From Streptomyces sp. NBC_01481 (GTDB taxonomy: Bacteria > Actinomycetota > Actinomycetes > Streptomycetales > Streptomycetaceae), in assembly GCF_026339995.1 (NCBI RefSeq), contig NZ_JAPEPT010000003.1, positions 930,001 to 994,000 on the forward strand: DNA of 64,000 nt, in the 5' to 3' direction. Position numbers and translations under genes: made by a program. The notes under the pieces were generated by a model, which saw only the letters and a program-made list of their open reading frames with translations, was not told the origin of the DNA and did not search any database. Shown here one piece after another: positions 36,391-45,052 of this stretch; the first letter of the stretch is position 1, and every line of letters starts with the position of its first letter.

Positions 36391-37068
36391 ATGGCCGCCC
36401 TGCAGTCCCCCGGCCCGAACCCGCCCGCGTCCGCACCCCGTTCCTTCGGCCGCTCGATGCTGTGGGCCATCGCCTCGATCGGGCTGGGCGTCATCGTCAT
36501 CCTCAACTCCTCCGGATCCTCCGCGGACAGCGTTGCCCAGGTCGTCCCTCCGGTGGTCGCCGCCCCGCCCACGTACGGCCCGGTCGCGTCGCCCGTCGGC
36601 GAGCTGGTGCTGCCCCGTTCCGCGCCGAAGCGGCTCTCGATCCCACAGATCGGCGTCAACGCCCCCTTCACGACCTTGTCCATCGGCAAGTCCGGGCGGC
36701 TCGACGCACCGCCCGCCAACGACAGCAACCTGGCCGGCTGGTTCGCGGGAGGCGTCTCGCCCGGGGAGCGCGGCGCTGCGATTGTCGCGGGCCATGTCGA
36801 CACCAAGACCGGCCCGGCCGTGTTCGTGCAGCTGCGTCTGCTCAAGCCCGGGGGCAAGGTCGCCATCACCCGCGAGGACGGCACGGTCGCCTCGTTCGTG
36901 GTCGACTCCGTCGAAAGCTTCAGCAAGGCGCGCTTCCCCAATGAGCGGGTCTACGCCGACACCCCGAACCCGCAGCTGCGTCTCATCACCTGTGGGGGCT
37001 CGTACGACCGAAAGAAGAAGGACTACACCGAGAATGTGGTGGTGTTCGCCCATCTCGACTCCGCGTAG
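36391..37068 (+). CDS. Class F sortase (second copy)
   Basis: From the ATG at 36391 the product has 225 residues. The N-terminal anchor is MLWAIASIGLGVIVIL, with a Pro/Val linker. The sortase barrel has His in IVAGHVDTKTGPAVF (H135) and Cys in LRLITCGGSYD (C201), with final strand NVVVFAHLDSA. As in the first sortase, Asn (N215) sits 13 residues after Cys, where SrtA has Arg. It is co-directional with the surface protein at 35486, its likely substrate. Confidence 0.9.
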   Translation: MAALQSPGPNPPASAPRSFGRSMLWAIASIGLGVIVILNSSGSSADSVAQVVPPVVAAPPTYGPVASPVGELVLPRSAPKRLSIPQIGVNAPFTTLSIGKSGRLDAPPANDSNLAGWFAGGVSPGERGAAIVAGHVDTKTGPAVFVQLRLLKPGGKVAITREDGTVASFVVDSVESFSKARFPNERVYADTPNPQLRLITCGGSYDRKKKDYTENVVVFAHLDSA

Positions 37069-37345
37069 CGCGCATGAGCGGGCCGCCTGACGTGTCCTGG
37101 CACCTGCGGCGGGCGGCGCGTGCAAGGCCCCCAAGCGGATCGCCGAAGCCCTCGCTCCTCACTGAACCGACGGCTCTCCTTACCCTGCGTGCCAGGTCCC
37201 CGGCACGCCATTCCCCGGCATTCAGCCGTCGCACATCCACTCTCCGCCGGGCGGTCATGTCGAATCCAGCCAGCCACGGAAGAAGTAAGGAGCCGGGCCG
37301 CCGCACCCGCGGTCCGTCCCCTTCCGTCCGGCACAGGAGACCGTC

Positions 37346-38203
37346 ATGCCCGCATCGCCAGCTGTCGTCCCCGCCCCACTCGCCGCCCCGCTCGCCGTCC
37401 CCGCGCAGCTCCCCACCCAGCTCGCCGCGCCCCTGGCCTCGCCCGCCCCCGGGCCTCTGCGTGAGGGGGACGAGCAGCGCTACGTCGTCTCGCTCGCCCG
37501 CGACCAGGAGGACGTACGGGCCGCGCAGCGCCTGCGGCACCAGGTGTTCGCCGGTGAAATGGGCGCCAGGCTGGAGGGGCCCGAGCCGGGTCTGGACATC
37601 GACGCCTTCGACGCGTACTGCGACCACCTCCTCGTGCGCGAGGCCGAGACCGGAGAGGTCGTCGGCACCTACCGCCTGCTGCCGCCCGACCGCGCCCGGG
37701 TCGCGGGCCGGCTCTACTCCGAGACCGAGTTCGACCTGGCCAGGCTCGCCCCCATCCGCGACGACCTCGTCGAGGTCGGCCGCTCCTGCGTCCACCCCCT
37801 GCACCGCAACGGCGCCGTCATCGCCCTCATCTGGGCCGGGCTCGCCCGCTACATGACCCGCACCGGCCACAACTGGCTGGCCGGCTGCTGCTCCATCCCG
37901 CTCGCGGACGGCGGCACCCTCGCCGCGGCCACCTGGGACACGGTGAAGGCCAAGAACCTCGCCCCCGAGGAGTACTGGGTCACCCCGCACAAGCTGTGGA
38001 ACCCCGACTCCGTCGCCCGCCTCGAGGGCCGCACCGAGCTGCCCGCCCTGCTCCGAGGCTATCTGCGGCTCGGCGCCTGGGTCTGCGGAGCGCCCGCCCA
38101 CGACCCGGACTTCGGTGTCGCGGACCTCTATGTGCTGCTCTCGCTGCGCCGCACCAACCCGCGCTACCTGCGCCACTTCCTCTCCCTCGCCCCGGTGCGA
38201 TGA
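37346..38203 (+). CDS. OlsB-like N-acyltransferase (GNAT, COG3176)
   Basis: The 285-residue protein has a Pro/Ala-rich N-terminal ~40 residues. The acyltransferase core follows: LRHQVFAGEMGARLEG, DHLLVREAETGEVVGTYRLLPPD, LVEVGRSCVHPLHRNGAVIALIWAGLARYM and GCCSIPL. In ornithine lipid synthesis OlsB transfers a 3-hydroxyacyl group to ornithine. The next gene, overlapping by 4 bp, is an OlsA-like lyso-lipid acyltransferase, so the pair probably makes ornithine lipid or a similar aminolipid. The amino-acid specificity cannot be read from sequence. Confidence 0.82.
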   Translation: MPASPAVVPAPLAAPLAVPAQLPTQLAAPLASPAPGPLREGDEQRYVVSLARDQEDVRAAQRLRHQVFAGEMGARLEGPEPGLDIDAFDAYCDHLLVREAETGEVVGTYRLLPPDRARVAGRLYSETEFDLARLAPIRDDLVEVGRSCVHPLHRNGAVIALIWAGLARYMTRTGHNWLAGCCSIPLADGGTLAAATWDTVKAKNLAPEEYWVTPHKLWNPDSVARLEGRTELPALLRGYLRLGAWVCGAPAHDPDFGVADLYVLLSLRRTNPRYLRHFLSLAPVR

Positions 38204-39075
38204 GCGTCTGGCTGCCCAGCGCGCCCTGCACCCCGCGGGGCTGCGCGACCCATCACGGCCCGGCGGCGGGCTCGCTCAGGGCCGCCGCCCGGCTGCTCGC
38301 CGGCATCGCGACGGTCCTCGCCGGTCTTCTGCTCGGGCCGGTGGTCGCGCTGCTCGCGTTGGTACTCGGAACCCGGTTCCGCCATCTGGCTACCCGCTGC
38401 TGGGCGCGTGCGGTGGTACGCGCCTTCGGCGTCCGCGTCCGGGTCGTCGGCGCGGGCCGGACGCCGAGCACCGGGGGATCCCTGGTCGTCGCCAACCACA
38501 TCTCGTGGCTGGACATACCGCTGATAGCGGCGGCCCTGCCCGGACGGATGCTGGCCAAGAGCGAGGTCCGGCGCTGGCCGGTGCTCGGACCGCTGGCCGC
38601 TCGCGGCGGCACATTCTTCCTGGAGCGCGACCGGCTGCGTACGCTGCCCGGCACGGTCCGCGAGATGGCGTCCGCGATGAACGGCGGCGCGCGCGTCATA
38701 GCCTTCCCCGAAGGCTCCACCTGGTGCGGCCGGGCCCAGGGCCGCTTCAGGCCCGCAGTCTTCCAGGCCGCACTGGACGCGGGCGCGGACGTCCGGCCCG
38801 TACGCATCAGCTATCTGCCCACCGGCGCCGCCGCCTTCGTCGGGGAGGACTCGCTGACCGCGTCCCTGTGGCGGGTCGTGGCGGCGGGCGGGCTCACCGC
38901 GGAGATCCGGCTGCTGCCGGCCATCCCCGCGGGGAGCTGCCCCGACCGCCGCTCACTCGCCCGCGCGGCTCAGCTGGCCGTCGCCAGAGAGAGTGCGAAC
39001 CTGCCTTCTGTGTCCGTCCACCAGTTCGTCAGCTCGAGTTCCGCCGCGGCCAGTTCGGTCCGTACACCTTCCTGA
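38200..39075 (+). CDS. OlsA/PlsC-like 1-acyl acyltransferase
   Basis: The 291-residue protein has an N-terminal hydrophobic anchor (~25-60). The acyltransferase motifs are NHISWLD (HX4D) and FPEGSTW, with GGTFFLERDR between. It starts in the stop of the OlsB-like gene (ATGA). As OlsA it would O-acylate lyso-ornithine lipid. The last ~35 residues (Ser/Ala-rich) are encoded in DNA that also encodes the end of egtD on the other strand, a convergent overlap of 106 bp. The true C terminus may therefore be a read-through extension. Confidence 0.84.
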   Translation: MSVWLPSAPCTPRGCATHHGPAAGSLRAAARLLAGIATVLAGLLLGPVVALLALVLGTRFRHLATRCWARAVVRAFGVRVRVVGAGRTPSTGGSLVVANHISWLDIPLIAAALPGRMLAKSEVRRWPVLGPLAARGGTFFLERDRLRTLPGTVREMASAMNGGARVIAFPEGSTWCGRAQGRFRPAVFQAALDAGADVRPVRISYLPTGAAAFVGEDSLTASLWRVVAAGGLTAEIRLLPAIPAGSCPDRRSLARAAQLAVARESANLPSVSVHQFVSSSSAAASSVRTPS

Positions 39076-39932
39076 CGGAACTTCGCCGACACCTCCGTAC
39101 GCATCTCCTCGCCCGCTTCGAACGGCACCACGAGATCCAGCTCGGGGATCTTCACGGTCACTGCGGAGCGCGCCCGCAGCCGCATCTCGATCCACTCCTG
39201 CTCGCGGTCCCACAGCGCCACATGCTCGAAGTCGTCGGGGTCGACGTCCGCATCCAGCTCACGCGCGATGACGGACAGCACGTTCTTGTTGAACGCGGCC
39301 GTCACCCCGGCCGCGTCGTCGTACGCCCGCACCAGCACGTTCTCGTCCTTCACGAGATCCGTGCCGAGCAGCAGCGCGTCGCCGGGGTCCATCATCGAGC
39401 GCACGCTGTGCAGGAACGCCGCGCGCTCCGCGGGCAGCAGATTGCCGATCGTGCCCCCGAGGAAGGCGATGAGCCGCGGTCCCGGGGTGCCGGGCAGGGT
39501 CAGACCGCGGGTGAAGTCGGCGATCAGGGCATGGACATTGAGCGAGGGCCGCTCGGCGAGCAGCGCCTCGGACGCGCCGGTCAGCGCGCTCTCGCTCACG
39601 TCGACCGGCACATACGTGTGCAGCTGAGGCAGCTCGTCCAGCAGATGCCGGGTCTTCTCCGAGGAGCCCGAGCCCAGCTCCACGAGGGTGCGCGCCCCGG
39701 TCGCCGCGGCGATCTCGGTCGAGCGGGCGAGCAGGATCTCGCGCTCGGCGCGGGTCGGGTAGTACTCGGGGAGCCGGGTGATCTCCTCGAAGAGCTCGCT
39801 GCCGCGGGCGTCGTAGAACCACTTGGGCGGCAGCGTCTTGGGCGTACGGGTCAGACCGTGCAGCACGTCCGCGCGCAGAGCGGCGTCGGTGGCGTCCTCG
39901 GGCAGGGTTCGGGTCAGCAGGAACGGGCTCAC
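38970..39932 (-). CDS. egtD: L-histidine N-alpha-methyltransferase EgtD
   Basis: From the GTG overlapping the egtC stop (GTGA) the product has 320 residues. It has the EgtD start LPPKWFYDARGSELFEEITRLPEYYPTRAE and the SAM site LVELGSGSSEKTRHLL. IAFLGGTIGNLLPAERAAFL and FNKNVLSVIARELDADVD follow. It makes hercynine (N-alpha-trimethylhistidine), the first committed step to ergothioneine. It is last in the egtABCD operon. Its 3' end overlaps the convergent acyltransferase gene. Confidence 0.95.
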   Translation of the reverse strand: MSPFLLTRTLPEDATDAALRADVLHGLTRTPKTLPPKWFYDARGSELFEEITRLPEYYPTRAEREILLARSTEIAAATGARTLVELGSGSSEKTRHLLDELPQLHTYVPVDVSESALTGASEALLAERPSLNVHALIADFTRGLTLPGTPGPRLIAFLGGTIGNLLPAERAAFLHSVRSMMDPGDALLLGTDLVKDENVLVRAYDDAAGVTAAFNKNVLSVIARELDADVDPDDFEHVALWDREQEWIEMRLRARSAVTVKIPELDLVVPFEAGEEMRTEVSAKFRQEGVRTELAAAELELTNWWTDTEGRFALSLATAS

Positions 39933-40684
39933 GCGGGTGGCTCCTTGAGCGGGGTCAGAAGGACATCGGTGCGGGTCGCCGCCAGCAGGGTGCGGTCGGG
40001 GACCTCGCTCCAGTGCGGATCGTCGTCGTAGGGCTCCGAGGCGACGACCGTGCGGCGCCCGGGCTCGGCCAGATACCAGAGCGTGTCGCCCCACGCGGTG
40101 GCCGCGACGGTCTCTCCGTCGGTGAGAAGCAGATTGAGCCGGGAGCCCGGCGCGGCCTCGCCGACCTCGCGGACCGTGTCGGCCAGCGCCTGGCCGAGCT
40201 CGTCGCCGTCGCGCAGCCGGTGCAGCACCAGCGCCCACACCAGCGCGGAGTCGCACCGTGCCTCCAGCGACAGCAGCTCGGCCGCGGGCAGGGTCAGAGC
40301 GAGCTGGGCCAGCGAGCCGGGCCAGCCCTTGACCGCGCCGTTGTGGCTGAACAGCCACGGCCCGGCGGCGAACGGCGCGGCCGCCGCCTCACCGTCCGCG
40401 CCCGCCTCGGTGGCGTCGCGGACGGCGGCGAGCAGGGCGCCGCTGCGGACCACGCGGGCGAGATCGGCGAAGGAGAGATCGGCCCAGATGGGGCCAGGGC
40501 GCCGGTACCGGGCGGGCGCCGGGTCGCCCTCGGCGTACCAGCCGACGCCGAAGCCGTCGGCGTTGACGGTTCCGTGCCGCTGGTGACGCGGTGCCCAGGA
40601 CTGCCTGAACAGCCCGTGCGCGGGCTCGACGAGCAGCTGCCGAAGCGGCAGCGGCGGGCCGAGAAAGGCGATATGGCGGCACAT
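39929..40684 (-). CDS. egtC: Gamma-glutamyl hercynylcysteine S-oxide hydrolase EgtC
   Basis: The 251-residue class II glutamine amidotransferase-like enzyme starts MCRHIAFLG. Cys2 becomes the N-terminal nucleophile. It also has NADGFGVGWY and FSHNGAVKGWPG, typical of the fold. It removes glutamate from the EgtB product. Start and stop overlap egtB (ATGA) and egtD (GTGA). Confidence 0.94.
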   Translation of the reverse strand: MCRHIAFLGPPLPLRQLLVEPAHGLFRQSWAPRHQRHGTVNADGFGVGWYAEGDPAPARYRRPGPIWADLSFADLARVVRSGALLAAVRDATEAGADGEAAAAPFAAGPWLFSHNGAVKGWPGSLAQLALTLPAAELLSLEARCDSALVWALVLHRLRDGDELGQALADTVREVGEAAPGSRLNLLLTDGETVAATAWGDTLWYLAEPGRRTVVASEPYDDDPHWSEVPDRTLLAATRTDVLLTPLKEPPA

Positions 40685-41997
40685 CAGGCCGACTCCTCCC
40701 GCACGTGTGCGTCGCGTGCCGTACGGAAGCCGGAGAAGATCTGACGGCGCACCGGAAGGTCCCAGTTGCGGAAGGTGCCGCGACAGGCCACCTGGTCGAC
40801 GGCGAACGACCCGCCGCGCAGCACCTTGTGCGCACTGCCGAAGAACACCTCGGAGTACTCGGGGTACGGGAAGGCCGCGAAGCCCGGGTAGGGCAGGAAG
40901 TCGCTCGCCGTCCACTCCCACACATCGCCGATCAACTGCCTGATCCCGAGCGGCGATTCCCCCTCGGGATAGCTGCCGACCGGGGCGGGCCGCAGATGGC
41001 GCTGGCCGAGGTTGGCGTACGGGGGCTTCGGATCCTCGTCGCCCCACGGGAAGCGGCGCGAGCGGCCCGAATCGGGATCGTGGCGGGCGGCCTTCTCCCA
41101 CTCCTCCTCGGTGGGCAGCCGCCGCCCCGCCCAGCGGGCGTACGCATCGGCTTCGTACCAGCTGACATGCAGCACCGGCTCGTCCGCCGGCACCGGCTCG
41201 GTCACCCCGAAGCGGCGCCGCAGCCACTGGCCGCCCTCGCGCCGCCAGAACAGAGGCGCGGCGATGTCGTGCTGACGGATCTGCTCCCAGCCCTCGGCCG
41301 CCCACCAGCGGGGATCGGTATAGCCGCCGTCCTCGATGAAGGCCTGGTAGGCGCCGCAGGTCACGGGCACGGTGTCGATGAAGAATCCCTGAACGACGCG
41401 CTGGTGCGCGGGCCGTTCATTGTCCAGCGCCCACGGCTCGGTCGATGTACCCATCGTGAACGGGCCGCCCGGAACGAGGACTTCGGCGGGCAGGCCCTGC
41501 GCGCTGCCGGCCGGCGGCTCGGGCGCGGTGAGGGCCGCGGGCCCCTTGCGCAGCTGATGCGTGATCAGCATCGTCTCGTCGTGCTGCTGCTCGTGCTGGG
41601 CGATCATCCCGAAGGCGAAGGCGGCGTCGATAAGCGGCCGGCCCTCCAGGGGGGTGCTCTCCAGGACGTCCAGGACCCTGCCGCGCACATCGGAGGCGTA
41701 CGCGCGCGCCTCGGCCGGGGCGAGCAGCGGCAGCGTGGGCCGCAGGGCCCGCGGATGCTCGAAGGCGTCGTAGACCGAGTCGATCTCGGGGCGCAGCGCC
41801 TCACGTCCGGCGACGGTGCGCAGCAGCCACTGCTCCTCCTGGTTGCCGATATGGGCCAGGTCCCACACCAGCGGGGACATCAACGGCGAATGCTGGGCGG
41901 TCAGTTCATGGTCGTCGACGCACGAGGTGAGCGTGGCCGTACGGGCTCGGGCGGCGGTCAGCGCGTCCAGGGCGCGGAGCCGGAGGTCTTCGGTCAT
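40684..41997 (-). CDS. egtB: Hercynine oxygenase (sulfoxide synthase) EgtB
   Basis: The 437-residue protein has an N-terminal DinB-like domain with iron ligands H49 (WDLAHIG), H135 and H139 (AQHEQQHDE), close to the known 51/134/138 positions. The C-terminal FGE-sulfatase domain has PGGPFTMGT, PVTCGAYQAFI, PTEEEWEKAAR, GDVWEWTASDF and VLRGGSFA. It joins gamma-glutamylcysteine to hercynine using O2 and iron. It overlaps egtC and egtA by 4 bp each. Confidence 0.95.
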   Translation of the reverse strand: MTEDLRLRALDALTAARARTATLTSCVDDHELTAQHSPLMSPLVWDLAHIGNQEEQWLLRTVAGREALRPEIDSVYDAFEHPRALRPTLPLLAPAEARAYASDVRGRVLDVLESTPLEGRPLIDAAFAFGMIAQHEQQHDETMLITHQLRKGPAALTAPEPPAGSAQGLPAEVLVPGGPFTMGTSTEPWALDNERPAHQRVVQGFFIDTVPVTCGAYQAFIEDGGYTDPRWWAAEGWEQIRQHDIAAPLFWRREGGQWLRRRFGVTEPVPADEPVLHVSWYEADAYARWAGRRLPTEEEWEKAARHDPDSGRSRRFPWGDEDPKPPYANLGQRHLRPAPVGSYPEGESPLGIRQLIGDVWEWTASDFLPYPGFAAFPYPEYSEVFFGSAHKVLRGGSFAVDQVACRGTFRNWDLPVRRQIFSGFRTARDAHVREESA

Positions 41998-43268
41998 CTG
42001 ATCGGTTCCTTCCCGAGGGAGGGGATGCGCAGCTCGTCGGCAGGACATCGACCCCGCAGGACGTAGTGCTCGTTGAATGCGGCGACGGCGTCCTGTACGG
42101 CGGGGGACGCGCCGATGCGGGGGAGCGCCTCCAGGGCGACGGCGAAGCAGGTTGTGGCGGCGGCGTGCAGTTCGGGGTCGGCCAGTCCGTGCCGTGCGGC
42201 GTTGGTCCACAGCGGATTGCGCGGCGCGGGCCGCGAACCTGCGTACTCCGCCAGTGGTTTCACGACGCGGTAGACCGTCTCGGCGGCCTCGGGGTCGTCG
42301 AACAGGGCCGTGGTGACCGCGAGCGGCACCATCCAGCCGTCGTCGCCCGGCTGCGCGTCGATCATGCGCAGTTCGAGATGCCCCCGTGGCCGCACGGGCG
42401 GGAAGAGGGTGGTCAGGTGGTAGTCGAGATCCTGCCGGGTCGGCGGGCGCACGACGCCGGAGCGTATCCACTGACGGAAGGTGAGCCCGTCGGGCAGCTC
42501 CCACGGGTCGCCGTCCCCCCGTATGCACATCACCGGTGCGTCCAGCGCGTGCGCGGTCCAGGCGGAGCGCGGTTCCACGCCGAGGGGCGGTGCGAGCGGC
42601 CGTACGGCATCCAGCGAGGACCATACGGCCTGCCGGGTCGAGCGCCAGCCGGTGTACCGCCCGCCCTGTACGGGCGAGTTGGCGAACGACGCCATCAACA
42701 CCGCGCCGAGCAGGTGCGCGAGCTGCCAGCGACGACCGTGCCCGAGCGGGCCCGGCTCCTCGGCACCGGCGTCCAGGCACACCTGGACCGAGGCGGAACT
42801 GCACATCATGGCGCGGCCGGACGCACCTGTCCGGTCGAAGTACGCCTCCATGGCGTCATAGCGGGGTTCGTGGAGCAGCCTGCGCGGCGGATTGAGGGGA
42901 TCGAGCCCGATTCCGCTGAGAGTGAGGCCTGCCGGGCGGAGCGCGGTGCGTACGGCGTCCAGATCGGCGGCGACAGAGTCGATGCACTCCATCAGGGAAG
43001 CGGCGGGGGGCGAGCTGAGCTCCAGCTGTCCGCCGGGCTCGAAGGTGAGGGCCGAATTCAGTTGTAGAGCACGTATCTGGTCGTGGGCCGCGACGAGACG
43101 GCCGGCGGGGACGGGGCGATCGGGCCGCTCCAGCTCATGGACGAGCCATTCGACCTCCACGCCCACGAAGCGGGGCGGGCCGTTCTTGAAGCAGATACAT
43201 CGGAGCAGATCCTCTGCCTCTGCTTCCTCGATGGGGTGGCCGAAGCTTCTTGCATCGGGTGGGTGCAT
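41994..43268 (-). CDS. egtA: Glutamate-cysteine ligase EgtA
   Basis: The 424-residue GCS2-family protein has FVGVEVEWLVHEL near the N terminus and LTFEPGGQLELSSPP. RAMMCSSASVQVCLD, LLGAVLMASFANSPV and GHLELRMIDAQPGDDGW follow. It makes gamma-glutamylcysteine for EgtB. The ATG at 43268 follows GAGGA; a GTG at 43292 is an alternative. It is first of the four-gene operon. There is no egtE (C-S lyase) in the window, so the last step must be supplied from elsewhere. Confidence 0.93.
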   Translation of the reverse strand: MHPPDARSFGHPIEEAEAEDLLRCICFKNGPPRFVGVEVEWLVHELERPDRPVPAGRLVAAHDQIRALQLNSALTFEPGGQLELSSPPAASLMECIDSVAADLDAVRTALRPAGLTLSGIGLDPLNPPRRLLHEPRYDAMEAYFDRTGASGRAMMCSSASVQVCLDAGAEEPGPLGHGRRWQLAHLLGAVLMASFANSPVQGGRYTGWRSTRQAVWSSLDAVRPLAPPLGVEPRSAWTAHALDAPVMCIRGDGDPWELPDGLTFRQWIRSGVVRPPTRQDLDYHLTTLFPPVRPRGHLELRMIDAQPGDDGWMVPLAVTTALFDDPEAAETVYRVVKPLAEYAGSRPAPRNPLWTNAARHGLADPELHAAATTCFAVALEALPRIGASPAVQDAVAAFNEHYVLRGRCPADELRIPSLGKEPIR

Positions 43269-43404
43269 GTCCGGTTCCTCTTTCAAAGGCACTCTGCCAA
43301 CCTAAAGCCAAGGCCGCCGGTTCGCACAAGAGTGCCCGTTGGATGTTCGTGGGACGTAAGAAATCCGATTGCCGCGCCCGCGGCAGAACGCCCACGATGT
43401 CGCC

Positions 43405-44238
43405 ATGAGTGCACGACTGCGGGGGATCGCACGGCAGACCGAAGAGATCGTCGAGACCGGCCACTACCTGGCCTCCGACGGCCGGACGGTGGACATCGGT
43501 CGGGAGCTGGCCGCCGCACTGGCGGGGACCCGGATGTACGGACCCGAGGCCGTGGACGTCGTGCCGGACACCGACCGCACGACATCCTTCGAGGTCACGG
43601 GGGAGAGCAGCACCGAGGCGGCCCGGCGTCTCACCGCGACCGACAGCGGCCCCGTCGCCGTTCTGAACTTCGCCTCGGCGCGCAATCCCGGCGGCGGCTA
43701 TCTGAACGGCGCGCAGGCCCAGGAAGAGGCGCTCTGCCGGGCCTCGGCGCTCTACGCCACGCTCCTGCGCGCCCCCGAGTTCTACGACCACCACCGCGCC
43801 GAGCGCAGCCCCTTCTACACCGACCGGGTCATCCACTCACCGGGCGTCCCGGTCTTCCGCGACGACCGCGGACGGCTCCTCGACGAGCCATGCACCGTGG
43901 GATTTCTGACCTCGCCCGCGCCGAACGCCGGGGTGATCACAAGCCGGACCCCCGACCAGGCGCACCGCATCCCGGCCGCGGTCGCCGCGCGCGCCGAGCG
44001 TGTGCTGGAAACAGCGGCCGGGGAGGGCTACCGGCGCCTGGTGCTGGGGGCCTGGGGCTGCGGGGTCTTCCGCAACGACCCCGCGGTGGTCGCGGCCGCG
44101 TTCCACGCCCTGCTCACTGAGGACGGCCGCTTCGCGGGCCATTTCGAGCAGATCGTCTTCGCCGTACTGGACCGTAGCTCCGCCGGGCCGACGCTCGGGG
44201 CCTTCCGCCGGGCCTTCGCCGGTCAGCTCCAGCCGTAG
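43405..44238 (+). CDS. Bacterial-type poly(ADP-ribose) glycohydrolase (TIGR02452 family)
   Basis: The 277-residue macrodomain-like protein has the PARG signature GGG at residues 96-98 and QEE at 106-108 (NPGGGYLNGAQAQEEALCR), whose second Glu is catalytic. YTDRVIHSPGVPVFRD and VLGAWGCGVFRNDP are also typical of bacterial PARGs. It would cleave ADP-ribose chains. It diverges from egtA across 136 bp and is convergent, with a 16-bp overlap, with a PemK-like gene. Confidence 0.9.
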   Translation: MSARLRGIARQTEEIVETGHYLASDGRTVDIGRELAAALAGTRMYGPEAVDVVPDTDRTTSFEVTGESSTEAARRLTATDSGPVAVLNFASARNPGGGYLNGAQAQEEALCRASALYATLLRAPEFYDHHRAERSPFYTDRVIHSPGVPVFRDDRGRLLDEPCTVGFLTSPAPNAGVITSRTPDQAHRIPAAVAARAERVLETAAGEGYRRLVLGAWGCGVFRNDPAVVAAAFHALLTEDGRFAGHFEQIVFAVLDRSSAGPTLGAFRRAFAGQLQP

Positions 44239-44684
44239 CGCTCCCGCAGCCGGTGCACGACCCGGTCGAAACGCGGCCGGTCCAGCGCGCACGCCTCACG
44301 GCGCATACCCCGCTCGTGCACCCGCAGCACCCGGTCCAGATCCACCCAGGACTCGCGTCCCGCACGGTCCCACGGACCGACGCCGATCGCCACCCACTCA
44401 CGGTCCCGGTCGTGGCGCTTGCTGGACAGCTGCACGGCCAGCAGCGTTCCGGCCTCCTCACGGGCCACCACCAGGACCGGACGGTCCTTGCCGCGTCCGT
44501 CCATCTCCTCGAACGGCACCCAGGTCCAGACGATCTCGCCGGGGTCGGGATCGCCGTCGCGGTCGGGGGCGTACGAGGTGCGGACCGGGCCGACCTCGGC
44601 GGGATCGGCCTCGGTGGTGGCCGCGGGGCCGGACTGGCCGGGCAGGTCGGAAGGGCTGTCGGATGCGTCAGGGGAGATCGTCAC
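44223..44684 (-). CDS. PemK/MazF-like (type II toxin fold) protein
   Basis: The 153-residue protein has an acidic, low-complexity N-terminal ~45 residues. A PemK/MazF core follows: DPGEIVWTWVPFEEMDGRGKDRPVLVVAREEAG, LLAVQLSSKRHD and ESWVDLDRVLRVH. Such proteins are endoribonuclease toxins, but no antitoxin gene is adjacent and the extended N terminus is unusual. It may be a solitary housekeeping derivative. The start is uncertain (GTG at 44684 or 44693). Confidence 0.78.
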   Translation of the reverse strand: MTISPDASDSPSDLPGQSGPAATTEADPAEVGPVRTSYAPDRDGDPDPGEIVWTWVPFEEMDGRGKDRPVLVVAREEAGTLLAVQLSSKRHDRDREWVAIGVGPWDRAGRESWVDLDRVLRVHERGMRREACALDRPRFDRVVHRLRERYGWS

Positions 44685-44837
44685 CCGCCACACGGTAGGA
44701 CCTGCCCGATCCTTCCCGCAGGGCGGGTGCCGCCCTCATTCCTTCGGCTCGTCCGTCACGGCCATCGGCATTCGCCCCCTTCGTCCGGTGCCGTCCGGCG
44801 CCGGCTGATCGGGAGTGTCCTCCTCATCGGGCCCGGC

Positions 44838-44993
44838 TCAACTGCCGTACACCGCCGAGACATAGACGGTGCGCGGCGGCACACGTTCCACCGTCGTCAC
44901 CACCGTCCCCGTCTCGATCCGGTCCTTCGCGGACGCCGGATACGCGAGGAAATGCTCGGCCCCGCCGCGGATACGGACGATGCTGTGCGGCAC
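44838..44993 (-). CDS. Possible small protein, NfeD/OB-like C-terminal segment
   Basis: A 51-residue frame from a GTG has VRIRGGAEHFLAYPASAKD then IETGTVVTTVERV and TVYVSAVYGS. This strand pattern resembles the OB-like end of NfeD proteins and does not look like a random frame. It could be a short conserved protein or a remnant of a longer gene. It diverges from the LacI regulator. Call is tentative. Confidence 0.4.
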   Translation of the reverse strand: MPHSIVRIRGGAEHFLAYPASAKDRIETGTVVTTVERVPPRTVYVSAVYGS

Positions 44994-45052
44994 TCGTTTC
45001 CGGCCATCTGCCAGACCCCGTGCGGAGCCGTTCTGGAAAGATGCCGAGAGCG

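Noticed and set aside
38970..43268. Missing egtE as sign of a broken ergothioneine cluster
   Set aside because: egtABCD without linked egtE is usual in Streptomyces as far as I know, and all four genes look intact.
44223..44684. Complete toxin-antitoxin module
   Set aside because: No antitoxin-like gene lies upstream or downstream, so only a PemK-like protein can be called.
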